DNA of 64,000 nt from NCBI RefSeq assembly GCF_001540865.1, contig NC_033622.1:14328797-14392796 (forward strand), read 5' to 3'. Under the pieces are notes generated by a model. The model was not told where the DNA came from. It made no database searches and saw only the letters and a program-made list of their open reading frames with translations. Made by a program: the position numbers and the translations under genes. Positions 35,803 to 49,396 of this stretch are shown one piece after another. This DNA is from Ananas comosus. Its lineage: Eukaryota; Streptophyta; Magnoliopsida; Poales; Bromeliaceae. Positions within the stretch are counted from its first letter, which is position 1, and every line of letters starts with the position of its first letter.

Positions 35803-37335
35803 ATGCCCCTCCCCCCTCTTCCTCCTTTTCATCTTTGTAAACCGTACTCTAGATCACTACAGCAGCACCTCTTTTTGATGCTTCAGAGATGCAAATCCAT
35901 GAGACAGCTCACGCAGCTTCATGCCCAGCTGCTGCTCAACGGCTTCTCCCAGAAGTGCTTCCTCCTCACCAAACTCCTCTCCTTCTGTATCGCCTCCGGC
36001 GACGTCTCTCATGCCGCCACTGCGTTCTCCCTTGTCGACCATCCGAGCACCACCCTTTCCAACCAGATGCTCCGAGCCCTCTCTCTTAGCCCTACGCCTC
36101 TCAATTGCCTCCTTTTCTACAACCAAATGCTACAGAGGCGAGAAACGTTCAAGCCCAATGGCTTCACCTACGCTTTCCTATTCTCCGCGTGCGCTAGAGC
36201 AAACTCGTCCCTTTTGTGCCAAGGTGAGCAACTACATGCTCGGATTGTTTCTGCCGGATTCGGCTCAAACGTCTACGTCCAGACCAATCTCATCAACATG
36301 TATGCAACTGCCACCGCTGCCGCCGGCGGCACGAGAGAAGAGGCGATCGCGCGCGCCCGCAAGGTGTTCGATGATATGCCGCAGCGGAGCATCGTCTCCT
36401 GGAACTCCATGCTGGCTGTGTACTTGCAGTTGGGGGAGTTGCACACAGCTTCCGAATTCTTCGGCGAGATGCCTAAGAGGGATGCCGTGTCGTGGACCGC
36501 CATGATCACTGGCTGGGCTCGTGCGGGAAAAGCCTCGCAAGCACTGGAGCTGTTCCGGGAGATGCGCAGGGCCCGCGTGACCCCCGATCAGGTAACCATG
36601 ATTGCACTCCTGTCGGTGTGCACGGAACTGGGGGACTTGGAACTGGGCCGGTGGATCCATGCGCGCTTGGACCCTTTACAAGGAGGGCGAGACCGTCTCG
36701 TGTCGCTCAACAATGCGCTAATCCACATGTACATCAAATGCGGCGCCGTCGACGAGGCTCTCCACATCTTTCACGAGATGCCAATGAGAAGCACCATCTC
36801 TTGGACGACCATGATTGCTGGTCTTGCAATGCATGGCAGCTCCGAGGACGCGTTGGGTCTCTTTCGCTCGATGCGAGAGAAACCCGATGCCATGACGTTC
36901 CTCGCAGTACTCTGCACATGCAGCCACTCGGGGAGGATCGACGAAGGCCGCCATTATTTCATGAGCATGCGAAAGCAGCACGGAATCAGACCAGACGTAC
37001 GGCACTACGGCTGCATGGTCGACATGCTGACTCGTGCAGGCCGGCTGGGCGAGGCCCTGGAGTTGGTGGAGGCAATGCCGATGCGGCCGAGCGATGCGGT
37101 GTGGGGATCGCTGCTCGGCGGGTGCAGAAGGCATGGAGAGGTAGAGCTCGCCGGGCACGTGGTGGAGAGGTTGATGGAGCTGAAGCCGGAGAGAGCTGCG
37201 GGGTACCTAGTGCTGCTATCGAATGTGTATGCAGCAGTGAGCAGGTGGGAGGAAGCTCACAGGGTGAGGGAGAGGATGGTAGATTTGGCCGAGCACAAGC
37301 CTGCGGGGCGAAGTTGGATGAATCCAAATGAGTGA
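35803..37335 (+). CDS. Pentatricopeptide repeat protein, PLS class with short E-type end
   Basis: Intronless. I chose ATG 35803 (MPLPPLPPFHLCKPYSRSL, 510 aa) because PPR homology starts soon after and residues upstream look non-coding. An in-frame ATG at 35641 would add 54 aa. PPR motifs: MRQLTQLHAQLLLNG, SNVYVQTNLINMYA, SIVSWNSMLAVYL, DAVSWTAMITGWARAG, LNNALIHMYIKCG, STISWTTMIAGLAMHG, DVRHYGCMVDMLTRAG, then the E-type stretch VWGSLLGGCRRHG...YLVLLSNVYAAVSRW. It ends GRSWMNPNE, lacking a full E+ or DYW domain. An organellar RNA-editing site-recognition factor is likely. It follows LSMT on the same strand with 164 bp between LSMT stop and this ATG. Confidence 0.9.
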   Translation: MPLPPLPPFHLCKPYSRSLQQHLFLMLQRCKSMRQLTQLHAQLLLNGFSQKCFLLTKLLSFCIASGDVSHAATAFSLVDHPSTTLSNQMLRALSLSPTPLNCLLFYNQMLQRRETFKPNGFTYAFLFSACARANSSLLCQGEQLHARIVSAGFGSNVYVQTNLINMYATATAAAGGTREEAIARARKVFDDMPQRSIVSWNSMLAVYLQLGELHTASEFFGEMPKRDAVSWTAMITGWARAGKASQALELFREMRRARVTPDQVTMIALLSVCTELGDLELGRWIHARLDPLQGGRDRLVSLNNALIHMYIKCGAVDEALHIFHEMPMRSTISWTTMIAGLAMHGSSEDALGLFRSMREKPDAMTFLAVLCTCSHSGRIDEGRHYFMSMRKQHGIRPDVRHYGCMVDMLTRAGRLGEALELVEAMPMRPSDAVWGSLLGGCRRHGEVELAGHVVERLMELKPERAAGYLVLLSNVYAAVSRWEEAHRVRERMVDLAEHKPAGRSWMNPNE

Positions 37336-38146
37336 AACACTGAAACCTGCACCGCAGCACCGGAAAGGAGCGAGGTGGTACTCTATCCTCTACCAGAAGA
37401 TGCGTCTAGGGGCTAAATGCAAGTAATTAAGATGATGATCTATGACCTGCCACTGATAGCGCTTGGTGGTGCGCCACCGTTCCACTGCAGAAACCATCAG
37501 AAACTAAAGATGATAGATAACAAGACCATACGAAAACGAACATGTTAGCCGCTATTAGCACGTAGGGTGAAAAAGCTGGACTGGAGCCAAGGAAGACGCT
37601 CACAAGCTTTGTTTCTATATTAAAGAGTTCTACAAATCTGAAAGCTTAACCTGAAAGGTATATCACCGTCTGTGATCTGCGATTCTTGTTCCTATTCAAT
37701 GTAAAACTAAAATTCTTAAACAATCCACCGATAACTTGTTTGATATATTTATAGATATTGATATATATTTTATTGCGAATCATAAGTTTGATTCTTAAGT
37801 CTTAACTACTGTGATATTATAACATATCATAAAGGTATTATGTAGACATACATTGTATTAATTATAAATTTACCATTTGTGATGAGTAAATAAGAGAGAG
37901 ATGATGAACAAATATTCAGCCGTCATAAAATTCCAAAACATTACAAGCCATAATGGTATTGTTTAAGTGAATTTATTCAACACACACAACAACATAAGAA
38001 CTAGGAAAGGTCTCAATCCAAACAACACTCGAAGAATGTGAACTACAAACAAATGTGCAACACGGCACCGCAAACTTTACTAAGCCATTAGTGTTGTTGG
38101 GGGGAATCAAACCACACCAAGAGGGGGAAATTTCACTGTAAATGGT
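37336..38146. other. Intergenic, convergent 3' regions
   Basis: Space between the plus-strand PPR gene and the minus-strand PLDRP1-like gene. It should hold both 3' UTRs. AT-rich, with no open frame of interest and no clear repeat. Confidence 0.5.
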
Positions 38147-38969
38147 TCACTCATCATTGTAATTGCGACGGTGATGGTATTTGTGGTGGCCGCATCTCTG
38201 TTCCTCTTCAGTTTCATCTCCCTATTAATAATTCCCAAAACGGGATAATCATCAATCCGATTCAATTTTTTCAAAAAGATTCGGTTATAATATCTTATCG
38301 TTCGAATTCTACTCTGATCTAGTAGACATCCTTAACCAATAAAAAGGAGTATTATTCATTCCTATTCTACGTAGAAATATCTAAAATCAACTAAAGAAAC
38401 ACATAATAATGAGCTAAAGCATTTGAAAATACAAACACAAATCAAACTACTTTAATTTGAGCACAAAAAAACATCAAGTACTACTCACATATATATTTAG
38501 GGCGGTTATAATTGTACACTTCCCCTTGGCCCTGCACGTAGTAGCTGGGCTTCGCATGCGTACCACTCTCCTCCTCATAGCTTGGCCTCTCATAACTACT
38601 AGGTCTCTCTCCATGTCCATACTCTTCGCTCATCCCATAACCACCACCATCACCACCACTGTTATACGCACACTGCGGCTTCGGCCGAGGACGCCCGTAT
38701 CGGCGATCACCGGAGTCAGTACTGTCGGCGTAGTAAGAAGATGCGGCGGAGTCGGAGGAGTATTGGGCTCTATTGGAGTCGGCAGCAGAGGAAGAGGAGG
38801 TGGACTGGGAGGATGAGATGGGGTAGCAAATGTCGTCGGACGGCGGGAGGGGCTGGCCGAAGGTGAGGCTTATGTCATAGCCGCCGCCGTAGGGCGTCGG
38901 GTCGTACTCGACGTAGTCGTTGACGTCGTCGACTGATAGATCGCCGCCGCCGCCTCCTCTCCACGCCAT
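38147..38969 (-). CDS. At5g39570/PLDRP1-type low-complexity protein
   Basis: Two exons, 38969-38489 and 38217-38147, giving 183 aa. The N-terminus contains DYVEYDPTPYGGGYDISLTFG and LPPSDDICYP, the signature start of the plant family including Arabidopsis At5g39570 (phospholipase D-regulated protein 1). The middle is Ser/Tyr/Gly-rich and disordered, with repeated YERPSYEEES-like units. The second exon adds a Glu-rich stretch and the His/Arg-rich end GHHKYHHRRNYNDE. The splice (donor GTGAG at 38488, acceptor GGGAG before 38217) was chosen because it alone restores the expected tail; other acceptors give a stop or an unrelated frame. Biochemical role is not established. Confidence 0.75.
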
Positions 38970-39480
38970 CGCTGGCAGCTTCTCCCTCTCTATCTGACTC
39001 TCCTTCTTTGATGGTAGCTGTGCCGTTACGTCGCTAGCTGGTTTACGTGAGAGGATGGTAGTGATAGAGTTTATATAAATCTGTGTGTTGGTTAATAGGA
39101 TAAATATAATGTTGTGTATATTTTTAAATGTATATTATGAAGATTACAAGTACTTTGTCAAACATCCAGATGGGTGCGACTTCTTATTTTTCTCAGCTTG
39201 CTGATATTCTGGTCAGCTCCTCTAGTATCGAAATTGCCCTCCTGAAAATTCGGGCTAAAAGTTATGAATATATATATTCACGAAAAAAAAAGTGCCTAAT
39301 TAATGTTATATATGCGATAGAATATTACATGTTAGACTAGGTCTAGCCAGTAATTTCATTCTTATAAACAGCATAAACCAAAAACTTCGTGGGAAACGAC
39401 GATATGACGAGAGATAAGACTTTCCTAGGCCTTTCGACTGGTCAAGCGTAATACTTTTCGGGACCTTTTCTAATCGAGCA
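38970..39480. other. Upstream region of the PLDRP1-like gene
   Basis: Promoter and 5' leader of the minus-strand gene, followed by AT-rich spacer. A TATA-like tttatataaa lies near 39070-39079, about 100 bp upstream of the ATG. Nothing else was recognised. Confidence 0.4.
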
Positions 39481-39484
39481 AAAG

Positions 39485-39650
39485 GTTTTTTTTTTTTTTT
39501 TTTAAGAAATAGGTAGCACGCTATCTGCTTTGTTTATTTTATTTAGAAATAAACTTAGCGAAAAATGTGAATCAACTAGGATTCGAACTTGGGTCTCAGA
39601 TACCAACCATCAAGCCCTTTACCACTTACTCTAGAGACGGCCGGTTATTT
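39485..39650 (-). mobile_element. tRNA-derived SINE, minus strand, near full length
   Basis: Same family as the copy at 18884, inverted. The poly-T tail is at 39486-39503, then ggtagcacgctatctgctttgtttatt, the box-B complement at 39579-39589 (GGATTCGAACT), and the head complement agagacggccgg ending near 39650. I could not identify an unambiguous target duplication. Confidence 0.8.
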
Positions 39651-40839
39651 TTTAATAAAATAGTTACTGTTGAAAGATGGAATGTGTGGATCTTTTTTTA
39701 CAAAAGTACATGTGCTTAGCATGGTTTACCAAATCAGTTTCTCCTCCCTTTCATGTTGAATTTGTTTCATGTTGATTGTTAACGTGTTTGGCATTAATTA
39801 TGATTTATCCTGCAAACATTTAAGAGGAATGATTTTTTTTTTTTTTATTTGACAAAGAGTTTTCTCGATAAGATAGTTAATGTACAACATGTTCTCAATC
39901 TCGAGTTGCCTTAGCTTTTCTTACAGTGCAGTGAAATACACCTCATCGCATATGTTGAAAGTAATAAGCCAATAAGATTGAGGCCATGCAACACCAGAGT
40001 TGGATCCACAACAGTAAGATATAAGACTACAGCAATCACTTTAGGACTTTGTCGCATCCTTCAAACTATCCGAGAGAATCCGACACAACTTCCACCAAGG
40101 AAACGTAGTGAACAATAAACTAGTGCCTGTGTTATCATATTTACAAAAGGAAGAAAAAAAATTTGCAAATCAAATGTCGCATTTAACCAAAGGCAAGTGT
40201 ACCTCTTCTTACCATATCCTCTGCTCAATCCAACCAGAGTTGTGAATATAGACAGAGAAGATCATGATACAGTTGTTAATAAGACAAGCAGTCCATCGAT
40301 ATACCAAATATATACAGAGTCGATATATCTCGAATCAAACAACAGCCGTATTTTTTTTAATGAACAATGGCATCTTTTACATACACAACCCATTTTGGGC
40401 GGACAACAACTTGACAAAAAACAAACAAGCATAAGAAATCGAGAATTAAATAACTGTTCAAAAATACAGGAGAGTGAAATCTTATCTTCCCAGTCCACAA
40501 CTAGTGGTCCAAGGGTTGTAGCTAAGCTCGACACCAATAACTCATTTCCCCTGATTTGCTTTTCCAGATATCATATTTCTGCTTCACTTGCTCATGTTTC
40601 TTGTACTCTTTCGTATTCTTGTTTTATGAATTAATTTATCGCAAATTGGTTCCAGCAATCAGCAATCCATGGCATATACAAGAAATCAACCCCATTCTTG
40701 ACCAAACCACCATATACAAATAACCAACTGCTTTTAGAATATTCCTTCGGTAGTTACACAAGCTCATTTTATGTGCAAGATGGGCACCCCTTCTAATTGT
40801 TTTTTTATAGAATTTTCAACATTCGATCATTTTCTCCTG
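39651..40839. other. Spacer 3' of the Raf-like kinase gene
   Basis: The part near 40840 is presumably kinase 3' UTR. The remainder, including the open frame at 40197-40634, shows no recognisable domain. Confidence 0.4.
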
Positions 40840-43800
40840 CTATGAATTGCCTTTCTCTTGGCTACCCGCTGGCAACAATCTCCGCCTTAACACTTGGGTG
40901 CTAGCTGCAGCTTTCAGCAGCGGCTTTAAGGCAGCCATAATCTCCGAAAATGATGGCCGTTTCTTTGGGTCTCTACAATATGTTCAAAAGAGAAGAAAAA
41001 GAAGAAAATCAAAGAATAAATAAAGGAATCAGTGAAAAAAATAACACGGGACTGAGGGTGAGCATATTAGTGTTTGCTGAATCCAACTTCCTCGCAAGTG
41101 TACACGAAGTAAATGGCAGAGCAATATATACCAAATCACTGTGCTGTAAAATGTCTACTGCATGTCTACTGTTAAAGAGAAAAGGCGGCAACACAAGTGT
41201 TGAGGCCAATCTATCAAGATCTGTACAATCAATCAACTGATGAAAATCTAATTACTCCGGTAGCTTAGGTAAGATGTATGTATAGCAGTTGGACAATTAT
41301 TTATGAAAAGGAGGAAGCTTATGTGGCGATGGATCTGCCCAACTTAGAAAACAAGGTAAGAGGTTCATTCTTTTCATCAAAGATCCGAGGGAACTTCAAT
41401 AGCAAACACAATTAAGGACACAACAGGTAAAGATAATTTTGAATCTCTTAGAGGAAACAGGTTTATATTTGTTGGGCAATATATAAAGAAATTTGAAAAT
41501 AAGAAGTATACTAACGTTTGCCAGCACTTCTTTATAATGTCTGCTATGACAGGATCCATGTCATCTGGAATGTCAAGGCGGCGATGCTGAAATCCAACAG
41601 CTCCAACAACTTGCATGGGATTCATGCCTTCCCATGGCTGCTGCAATGTGCACAGCTCCCATAGTATGACACCGAAGCTAAAAACGTCACACCTGAATAT
41701 GCAAACTATGGATTAGTGAAATAAGATACCATGCAAAAATTTAAACAAAATATGCTACTTAAAAAGCAAAACACACTTCTCATCTGAAGGTTCATTTCTG
41801 AGTACTTCTGGTGCCATCCACTCAGCCTACAGCATACAAAGAAGAACATCAACATGGACCAAGATGAAATGTAAAGGCAGTATAACAATAACTTAGGAAA
41901 CCAGAGGATGTATCCTGGAAGTAAATGGTTAAAAGCGTAAGAGCTAACATATATCAAATTTGTTCAATATGTTTTAATGCGCTAAAATTGTACAAAGCTA
42001 GTGCGCACTAATGTGATGTTGCAAAATTATTAGATACTTCTTTATCTTTAAATGACACTTTATGATAAGTTTTGGAACATCGCACAAACTGCAGCGACGC
42101 ATGGCAAATGAATGATAGATATCAGGCCTCAGTAATATCAGGTACAAGTGAACCAAGTATAGGAAAATGAGTAACTGGGAATATAAGGACAACTGAAGGC
42201 ATTGGAAAAGGCAAAGTTTGAGTAAATTCTTAAGCAAATATATGTCAGATAACAGATATATCTAAACGAAGACTAAACAAAATGCTTACTGTTCCAGCTG
42301 TTGATCTTGAAGAAAGAAATGTACTGTGCTTCATTCGTGATAAACCAAAGTCACAGACCTGAATTGATTTGAAGAGAATAAGCAGTAAGTTTGTGCTATG
42401 AGAAAACGGCATGATGCTAATACTTAGAGGATATGACATTTACTCTTAAAGTTAGAATGGTACCTTTACAACCCAATTCTTGTCGACAAGAAGGTTTGGA
42501 GATTTGAGATCACGATGTACTATAATTGGTGTGCAATTGTGCAAGTAATTCATTCCACGAGCCTGCAGACCAAAATTAATACGATAGTACTAAATATGAT
42601 TGTTTTATGGCATCATTGAGTGTGTCAGTACATAACAAGATGCAGATGAAAGAATCACTAAGAGTTATGTATCATACAACATCAAGTGCCATCCTTAGTC
42701 GTCTCCTTTCATCTAACTGGTTGTTAGGTCGATGAATCAATCGGAACAAGCTCCCTCTGCATTTTATAGTACATCCTTTAAGCACTTTTCATAAAAATCG
42801 ACATATGCCATAGTAGAATATTAAATCTATCTTAATTAAAAGAATGCATATCATTAGATCATAATCACTCAAATTACCAAAGAAATTTTGGTGATGAGTG
42901 CCATTAGGACAAAATATCATTAGATCAGTCAAAAAATACTACTGCTGTAGAACGCAAAATGGGAAAAACAGAAAGGAAAAACCTAGTCCAGATACACTCT
43001 GGAATTACAAAAAAAAACAGCATTAAACTTCTTAAAAAATGCACGCAGACCTTGATGTTTCTTCCAGTAAAACTTAGAAACAAATGGTTGACAATGTAAA
43101 AGAAGACACAGTACTTTCAGTTATAAGATTGGTGTGACTACATTAATGAACTGTTAGCAAGATTGACTGCATAAACAAATCAAAGAAAACATACCTAGGA
43201 AGAAACTCTGTTACAATGGCAAGATTGGGCACACGGGTTACAGCACCCATGAGGAGGACAACATTTGGGTGTCGTAATCTTCTCATTATCCGCACCTTAA
43301 GAGCAAATAAATAAAAATTGAAGGCCAGGAACCAACTTTTCCATAAATAATTAATACTATTAAAGTTTGTGCAGAACTAAACTAACAGGTCAGCACATTG
43401 AGTGAAGTATGACTACAGTCTAACCAGTAACCAAGTATAACTTTTATTGAAAAGGCAGCTGTCGCAGGTAAGGTAATATTATCTTTGTTTGAACACAAAT
43501 GTAATTGTTGATACAGCATGATATATACCTCACTTCTAAATTCTTCCAAAGCATCACCCGAGATATCTTGGTGTAAGAACTTCTTAACTGCAACTTCCTA
43601 CAAGGAGAAAAGAGCATATGCTAAGAAAGAACAATCAACAAAACAACGGAGAAAAGTCAATTAATGGGTAGAGCTTCCGCCAAAGGTAAGAGTTATATGG
43701 CCGAAGGAGAGAACAGCTCCTAGTAAGTTTAAGATCAGCTAAAGAGAAAAAAAAGGAGATAGAAGAAAGGAAATACACTATCTTGAATTTAGAGCATAGA

Positions 43801-46800
43801 CACAATATACAAGGCAGGTTACAGCAATAAAATAGGGGAACATTGAAACTTGGTTGAAAAATGGTTTTACAATCAACATAGACTTGGATCTTCATATTTA
43901 AGCTGCTGACAAAATGGTCGAATGACCAGAAATAAAGCAACAAAGGAGATATAATATTATAATGAGACAATGGCCTTTCTTTATCTGACAACAAATGTAT
44001 CACATTAACCCTAGGAAGAATCACTTGAAAATATTAGATGTTATTCTCTGAACGCTCCAAATATATTATAATTGACATCAGTTTTCACATCTAGAAGTTG
44101 TAAAAAACTCTTTGCCATTAGAAGCATAAGTAAATTACTTGAACGAATGAAAGGACTTACTGTTCCATGCAACTCTCCCTTGTACACCTCTCCAAAGGAG
44201 CCTAGTAAGACAAGAAATGTCACTCATGAGAAATAAGTGACTGTAATAAACAAAATATTGTTCCTAATAACAAAATTTTGGCTTAAATACTATTTATATC
44301 ACATAAGAATATGAAGCACTAAAAGATTTAGTAAATGCAACTTCATAAAAACCATACCTAGACCTATCCGTTCACCCAAAGTGAGGTCCTCCCATTGTAT
44401 CTCAAGTTCCGCAACATCATCTAGAGCAATATCAGATTTCGTGCTGTCAGTCCCAGTTGACTTTCCTGAATTTCGTTCTGCTTCTTGCTGGTGAGTTTCA
44501 CCCGTGCCTTTTTCTTGCTCAGGACCATCATGATCATTTTCTATATGCCGATTATCCCAAACATCATATCCAGCTCCCTCAGTTGAATCTGCTCCTTGAC
44601 CAAATGCAGGTAAAAATGGTACAGGGACACGAGACTCCAAGTTCTCATATTGCCTACTAACAGCAGCAGTTGTCGCAACAACGGCAGCAGCAGTAACAGT
44701 AGCTGCAGCAGCAACAGGGACTTCAATATTCATTTCTGCGCTCGATTTAACTGCAGCAACAACCATCGAAGAGGCAACAACAGCAGCTGTAGCAGCAGCA
44801 GCAGCAACAGGCATGTGCTTTATAAGCTGTAATGGAGTCTCCTGCGAAAGCACATCAGAAGCTTCGGAGGTAGATGAAGTGCCAGCTGCTTCTCGGAAGT
44901 CAAGAGGGCGATGAAGCCCCAAACCTTCTACAGGCTTCAACGGGCGGATTCGGTTCGTGATCTCGTCCTCTTTTTCACCCTTATATCCACTTTGAGACTT
45001 GTCTTCGGTCATCAAATCTTCCGAATATCCCGTATACAATTCCGAAAATAAGTTAGGGGGTGCAATAACTCCACTTTCGAGCAATACATCTTGAAGTTTT
45101 TGGGCTAATTGTGGGTTTTCTTTAGCAGCGTCAATCATGTACTGTGAAACATCCTGCACTTTCATTTTGTTGACAGCTGAAGAAGAATTGATTCCAGCAA
45201 TCCTAGAAGGCGATTTTGCAACAGTAATACCAGACTTTTCTTGAGCTTTCACAGTTTTACTGATGTTAGTATCTCTAGATTTGCCAATGGGATGTGCTTT
45301 TTCTTTCATATGCAGGTTGGTTGAAAAGTTCTTGAGCGAACTTAGTTTCTCACTTTCTTTATTGCTGAACTCCAATGTATGAATTCCACTAGTATCTGAA
45401 GCTTCAGGATAGCTAGACAATGATCGTTTATCAAGCGGCTCACTATCTAAAGAGCAACCAGCAGAACTTGAGACCCCGCTTACAGAAGAACCCATATGAA
45501 CACTATCAGCACCTTTGCTGAAAGGGCTAACTACAAAGATATTTTCTTCGTAGTCTTTTACCAGCCCAGCACCATCCGATGGGATAAGAGTACCAGGATA
45601 GGCCATTAAATCAACGATGTACTCTCTGCGATGCAAGAAATAAACTTGTAATGTTTATGTTGATAATCAATCATCCAATTTCATAGAAAATGAATCTAAC
45701 ATTCTAAGTTGAATATCTAAGCTAGGGAATGAGAATGTTCCAACTATGTGAAACAACGAAAAATTGTATGAAATAAAGGACATAAATAAATCAGAGAAAT
45801 ATTGAGAGGTCTTAGTTTCTGGCAGCCTTCTTTATATGCGTAGTTTGATTGAGCAATCAAATTATCAAGCTTACAATCTATATAGTATGTCCGAAACTAC
45901 AAGTAAACCAACAATTGGGCCAACTTTCCATGCCCAAGTGGGCTGGAAATTACTAAACCATGGGAATAATATGGTAACTGTTGGGCACCATAAATGCATT
46001 ACCTTCCATCCTTTACTTTTACGATGTTCAAAGCCCCATCATCTGATCCAGTATATTGCTTTCCCTTTACTAATCGACATGGAATGCCCACACTATCAGC
46101 CAAAACCTACATAGATATTTGAAAAAAATAACCCATTTTTACATCTCATATAACAATGAAAGAGAGGGCTTCAAAAACGCAGCCAGGAGTAATGTGCTGT
46201 AGTATTATTTTGACCCCAAAAAAAAAGTATCATGTGATCCATAATATCACACACGTTTCTTTGAACGATGAATGATTTTTCAAGTTTTAGAACAACATAT
46301 CGGTACAAAAGCATGGGAGTCACCTGCCTAGTTTAATCCACAACAAATAATTTTTTTAATCAGGTTCTATTTTTAAAAGCAAGCTGAATCCATTCATATT
46401 CAGGTCAGACCGAGTTATGTTCTGAAACTTACTTGCAGAACAGGTTTGTTGTTTATATTGCCTGGGATTGCTGATAAGGAAAGGAGAAAAAAATGCAAGA
46501 ATAATTATGAAGGATCAAGTATCTGTGACGTGTAAATATTACACAACTAGAACAGTAACACACTAAGGCAGTATTAAAATGCACAGCACAACTATGTGTC
46601 ACCCATCACCAAAAAAAAAAAAAAAAAAAAAAAAAAACTGCAAACGGAACTAAATTGTCTACAAAACTAACGTAATATTGCACAAATAGAACAGTAATGA
46701 TAACAACACCAAGGCAGTACTAAAATACACAGCACAACTATGTGTCACCCATCACTAGCAAAACTGCAGAAGGAACTAAATTTGTCTACAAAATTAATGT

Positions 46801-49344
46801 ATTTGGGAAAGGACTGTCAGGATTTGATCAAGTGAGATTTGAAGTTTCATAATACAAAGCGGACCCAACATATTAACCGATGCTAGCCATTTTGAAATGA
46901 TTTTCAGTTCGATATGGCATAGTTTCTTTGGACTGGCTGTGAATTAGAATAACGGTAGACCAATACTCGTGCGACCTTTTATCTCGTATACAGTAAGGGT
47001 AAACAAAAGAGCATCTAATAAGGAGGAAGAAATCCTGACCTTGAATAACAATGCACGATGACGAGCCAAACCAATTGTTAAACGGCCAAGAGGCAAGACC
47101 AAATTACCGACACTTTCTCGTAAATAGCTACTGAGTTTTTGATATGACATCAGCATGCTTTCAGGATCGTAAACTATTCCACCCATGTAGTTAGCTACCA
47201 AATTAGCAAGCCTCTGCACCAAAGCACCCTCAACAAAGTCTGAAGACTGTGACCTTGCTTCACGGGCCATGATTAAGGCCTTCTTCTCAAGTTTTAAGAG
47301 GTCACCATCTTCTGTTCTATTAACCAACACAGCCTCCCAACTCACATTATCTGAAAATGGTGCTCCTTGGAGATCAATAAGAGAAGGCATCTTAGCAGAG
47401 TTAGGCTCAACCATTATGCCGTAGAGGTAATAGAAACCATCCAAGATCTTATCATCAAAGTTCAAGGAGTTGTAATTCTGTGGAGAACGAAGAAATCTAC
47501 AATATGAGACAAATCAGAAAAAGATAGTCATAGAAATATGAATGAGTAGAATATCTTGGTTATCATAAACTTAAAAGCACACAGGAAACATGCCATCTTA
47601 GAAATAGCTGCCTGGCTGAAAATCATGATAGTCATGACAAGACAAATCCTGATCAACAGAAGAAGCGCTCTGCTAAATCAGTTATCAGAGAAAACTCATT
47701 TCCAGACAAAAAGGGCATCATTTACAAACTGTTGCGTAGAGTAATGAATAATGATGATGAGTAGACAAATGTTTCTCACTTCAAACTCAAATACTATGAG
47801 TAGAAAAACAAGTGTCCTTTAAAAGGCGGCTGAAAACAATGAGCAGTTAATTTTTCAAACCAGTCTAATGAAGCCAATTTATGGTACGGATATGGCAAAT
47901 TAATAAGATGACAAACTTACTACTGTGTTTTCTTTTTTTTGATTTTTTTTTTTTAAAAAAAACATGAAATACTGATTTAGTGGAAAACATGATTTCAACA
48001 AAGTGTAGTGCGGGGAAGATGGAATAGTGATTTAGTGGAATCGAAAAATACAATTTCTTTTTTGAGATTACTAAAACATAAAACAGAATACTGCATTCAT
48101 CCACAGTTTCCCAACAACATCATCCTAGTCTTGTACAGTTGCGGAGGTGGTCAAATTTTATTCCTGCTCCGTGTCCCATCTCTAGCATAGCCTCAATTAT
48201 ACCAGAGATATATTATATTTATCATCTAACAAACCCTAGAAAGCAAATTAGGCATGCTATCAATCCGAAACAGGAACTCTTTACTTCAGTCTAGCAAAGT
48301 CAAAATTGAAACATGCTGTCTAAACTGCAAACATTGCAGTTCCTAGCTGAGTCATTGTCCATTTTTCTAGTTCCTTTCTTTTCTCCAACTTTCTCTCGAA
48401 GCCATTACAAGGACTTCTCATAGCATTATTTTCTGATGATCTCAAAATTTACCCATACTTTCTCTTTCACAATCTTACAACATCCCTGGTGAACTAAATT
48501 GCAGGACTCAAGAACTCTTATGATCTCCTACATAAACTCGGACCGTGGCTCTTGTTGCGTAGCCGTAATGCCACGAATGACACTCAAAACGACATCAACC
48601 GCACATATTTGAATGGCTCTCAACAATTACTTGCACGGTTTAATTGGCGGAGCAAGTTTCCTTTGTTTCCCGGGCGATCGATCGAGTGAAGTTTCTGATG
48701 ACTCGAGAACATAGTTGACATTTTCAATAATGGAGATTCGGTTTTAAAAAGACAAAAAGAAAAAACGAAAACAGATATAGGATAAGGTAATTGATGGAGA
48801 ACTGGAAACTGACCCAGTATCTGTAAGCAAGAACCTCGGCCGGGGTGCTCTCGGGCGGGCACGAACCGAGGCTGATCTGCTTCACGACCTCGATCTGGAC
48901 CGCCTCCGGGTCCTCCCTCGCGCTCATCTCCAGCGCCAGCTGTATCTGATACTCCTCCTCCATATCCGTCTCCGCCGCTGCCGCCCCAGTCCTCTTCGCT
49001 TCTATCGCCGCCGCATCCGCAGCCGCCGACGTCGTCGCCGACGCCGACGCCGGTGACGACGCCGAAGGCCCCGCCTCCCTCCTCTCTCCCCTGTGCGAAG
49101 ATGACGGTGATGACGACGACGACAACAACTGCGGCGGCGTCGGAGGAGGAGGAGAACCCTGACCCGAAGGGCCGTGCTTCCCGGTAACGGAGTTCAACCA
49201 ATTGGAAAGCCCCGACAAGGGCTTCGGCTCTTGATTGCCGCCGCCGCCGCCGCCGCCGCCGCCCTTAGTCGAGGGGGACGAGGGCCCATCGTCGCCGTGG
49301 GATTGGCTCGGCCCGATGTGGAGCTTCTTTAAGAGGTTCTTCAT
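40840..49344 (-). CDS. EDR1/SIS8-type Raf-like MAPKKK protein kinase
   Basis: Thirteen exons with consistent phase: 49344-48814, 47477-47040, 46106-46003, 45625-44358, 44201-44161, 43597-43529, 43295-43195, 42756-42678, 42562-42464, 42358-42290, 41826-41777, 41692-41516, 40972-40840, giving 1052 aa. The N-terminal EDR1 domain includes [28 protein letters not shown] and [21 protein letters not shown] disordered middle has an Ala/Val-rich stretch (about residues 625-680). The kinase domain is complete: glycine loop [12 protein letters not shown] (778-789), VAVKK lysine 799, HRDLKSPN (893-900), DFGLSR (from 913), EWMAPEV (from 935). The Ala/Val-rich stretch and length resemble At1g73660 (SIS8) and At1g18160 more than EDR1. 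Such kinases act in sugar, salt and defence signalling. Assignment to the subgroup is from memory. Confidence 0.93.
46535..46805. repeat. Tandem duplication of about 135 bp in kinase intron 2, with a poly-A insertion
   Basis: Two adjacent segments share 'gcacaactatgtgtcacccatca', 'actgca(a/g)a(c/a)ggaactaaat' and 'tgtctacaaaa' in order. The first copy (to about 46672) carries a run of about 27 A at 46610-46636 that the second lacks. It is non-coding. Confidence 0.75.
49236..49263 (-). repeat. GGC-type codon repeat encoding polyglycine
   Basis: A (GCC)n tract in exon 1 of the Raf-like kinase encodes a run of nine glycines at about residues 28-36. It is probably length-variable among individuals. 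Confidence 0.8.
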
Positions 49345-49350
49345 ACTCCT

Positions 49351-49395
<45 letters not shown>
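49351..49395. repeat. (CT)n microsatellite in the kinase 5' leader
   Basis: About 20 CT dinucleotides end roughly 8 bp upstream of the kinase ATG (read as GA on the coding strand). The open frames running through it are repeat artefacts. Confidence 0.85.

Positions 49396-49396
<1 letters not shown>

Noticed and set aside
36492..37331. 279-aa plus-strand frame overlapping the second PPR gene
   Set aside because: Out-of-frame shadow; the PPR frame shows clear repeated motifs across the same span.
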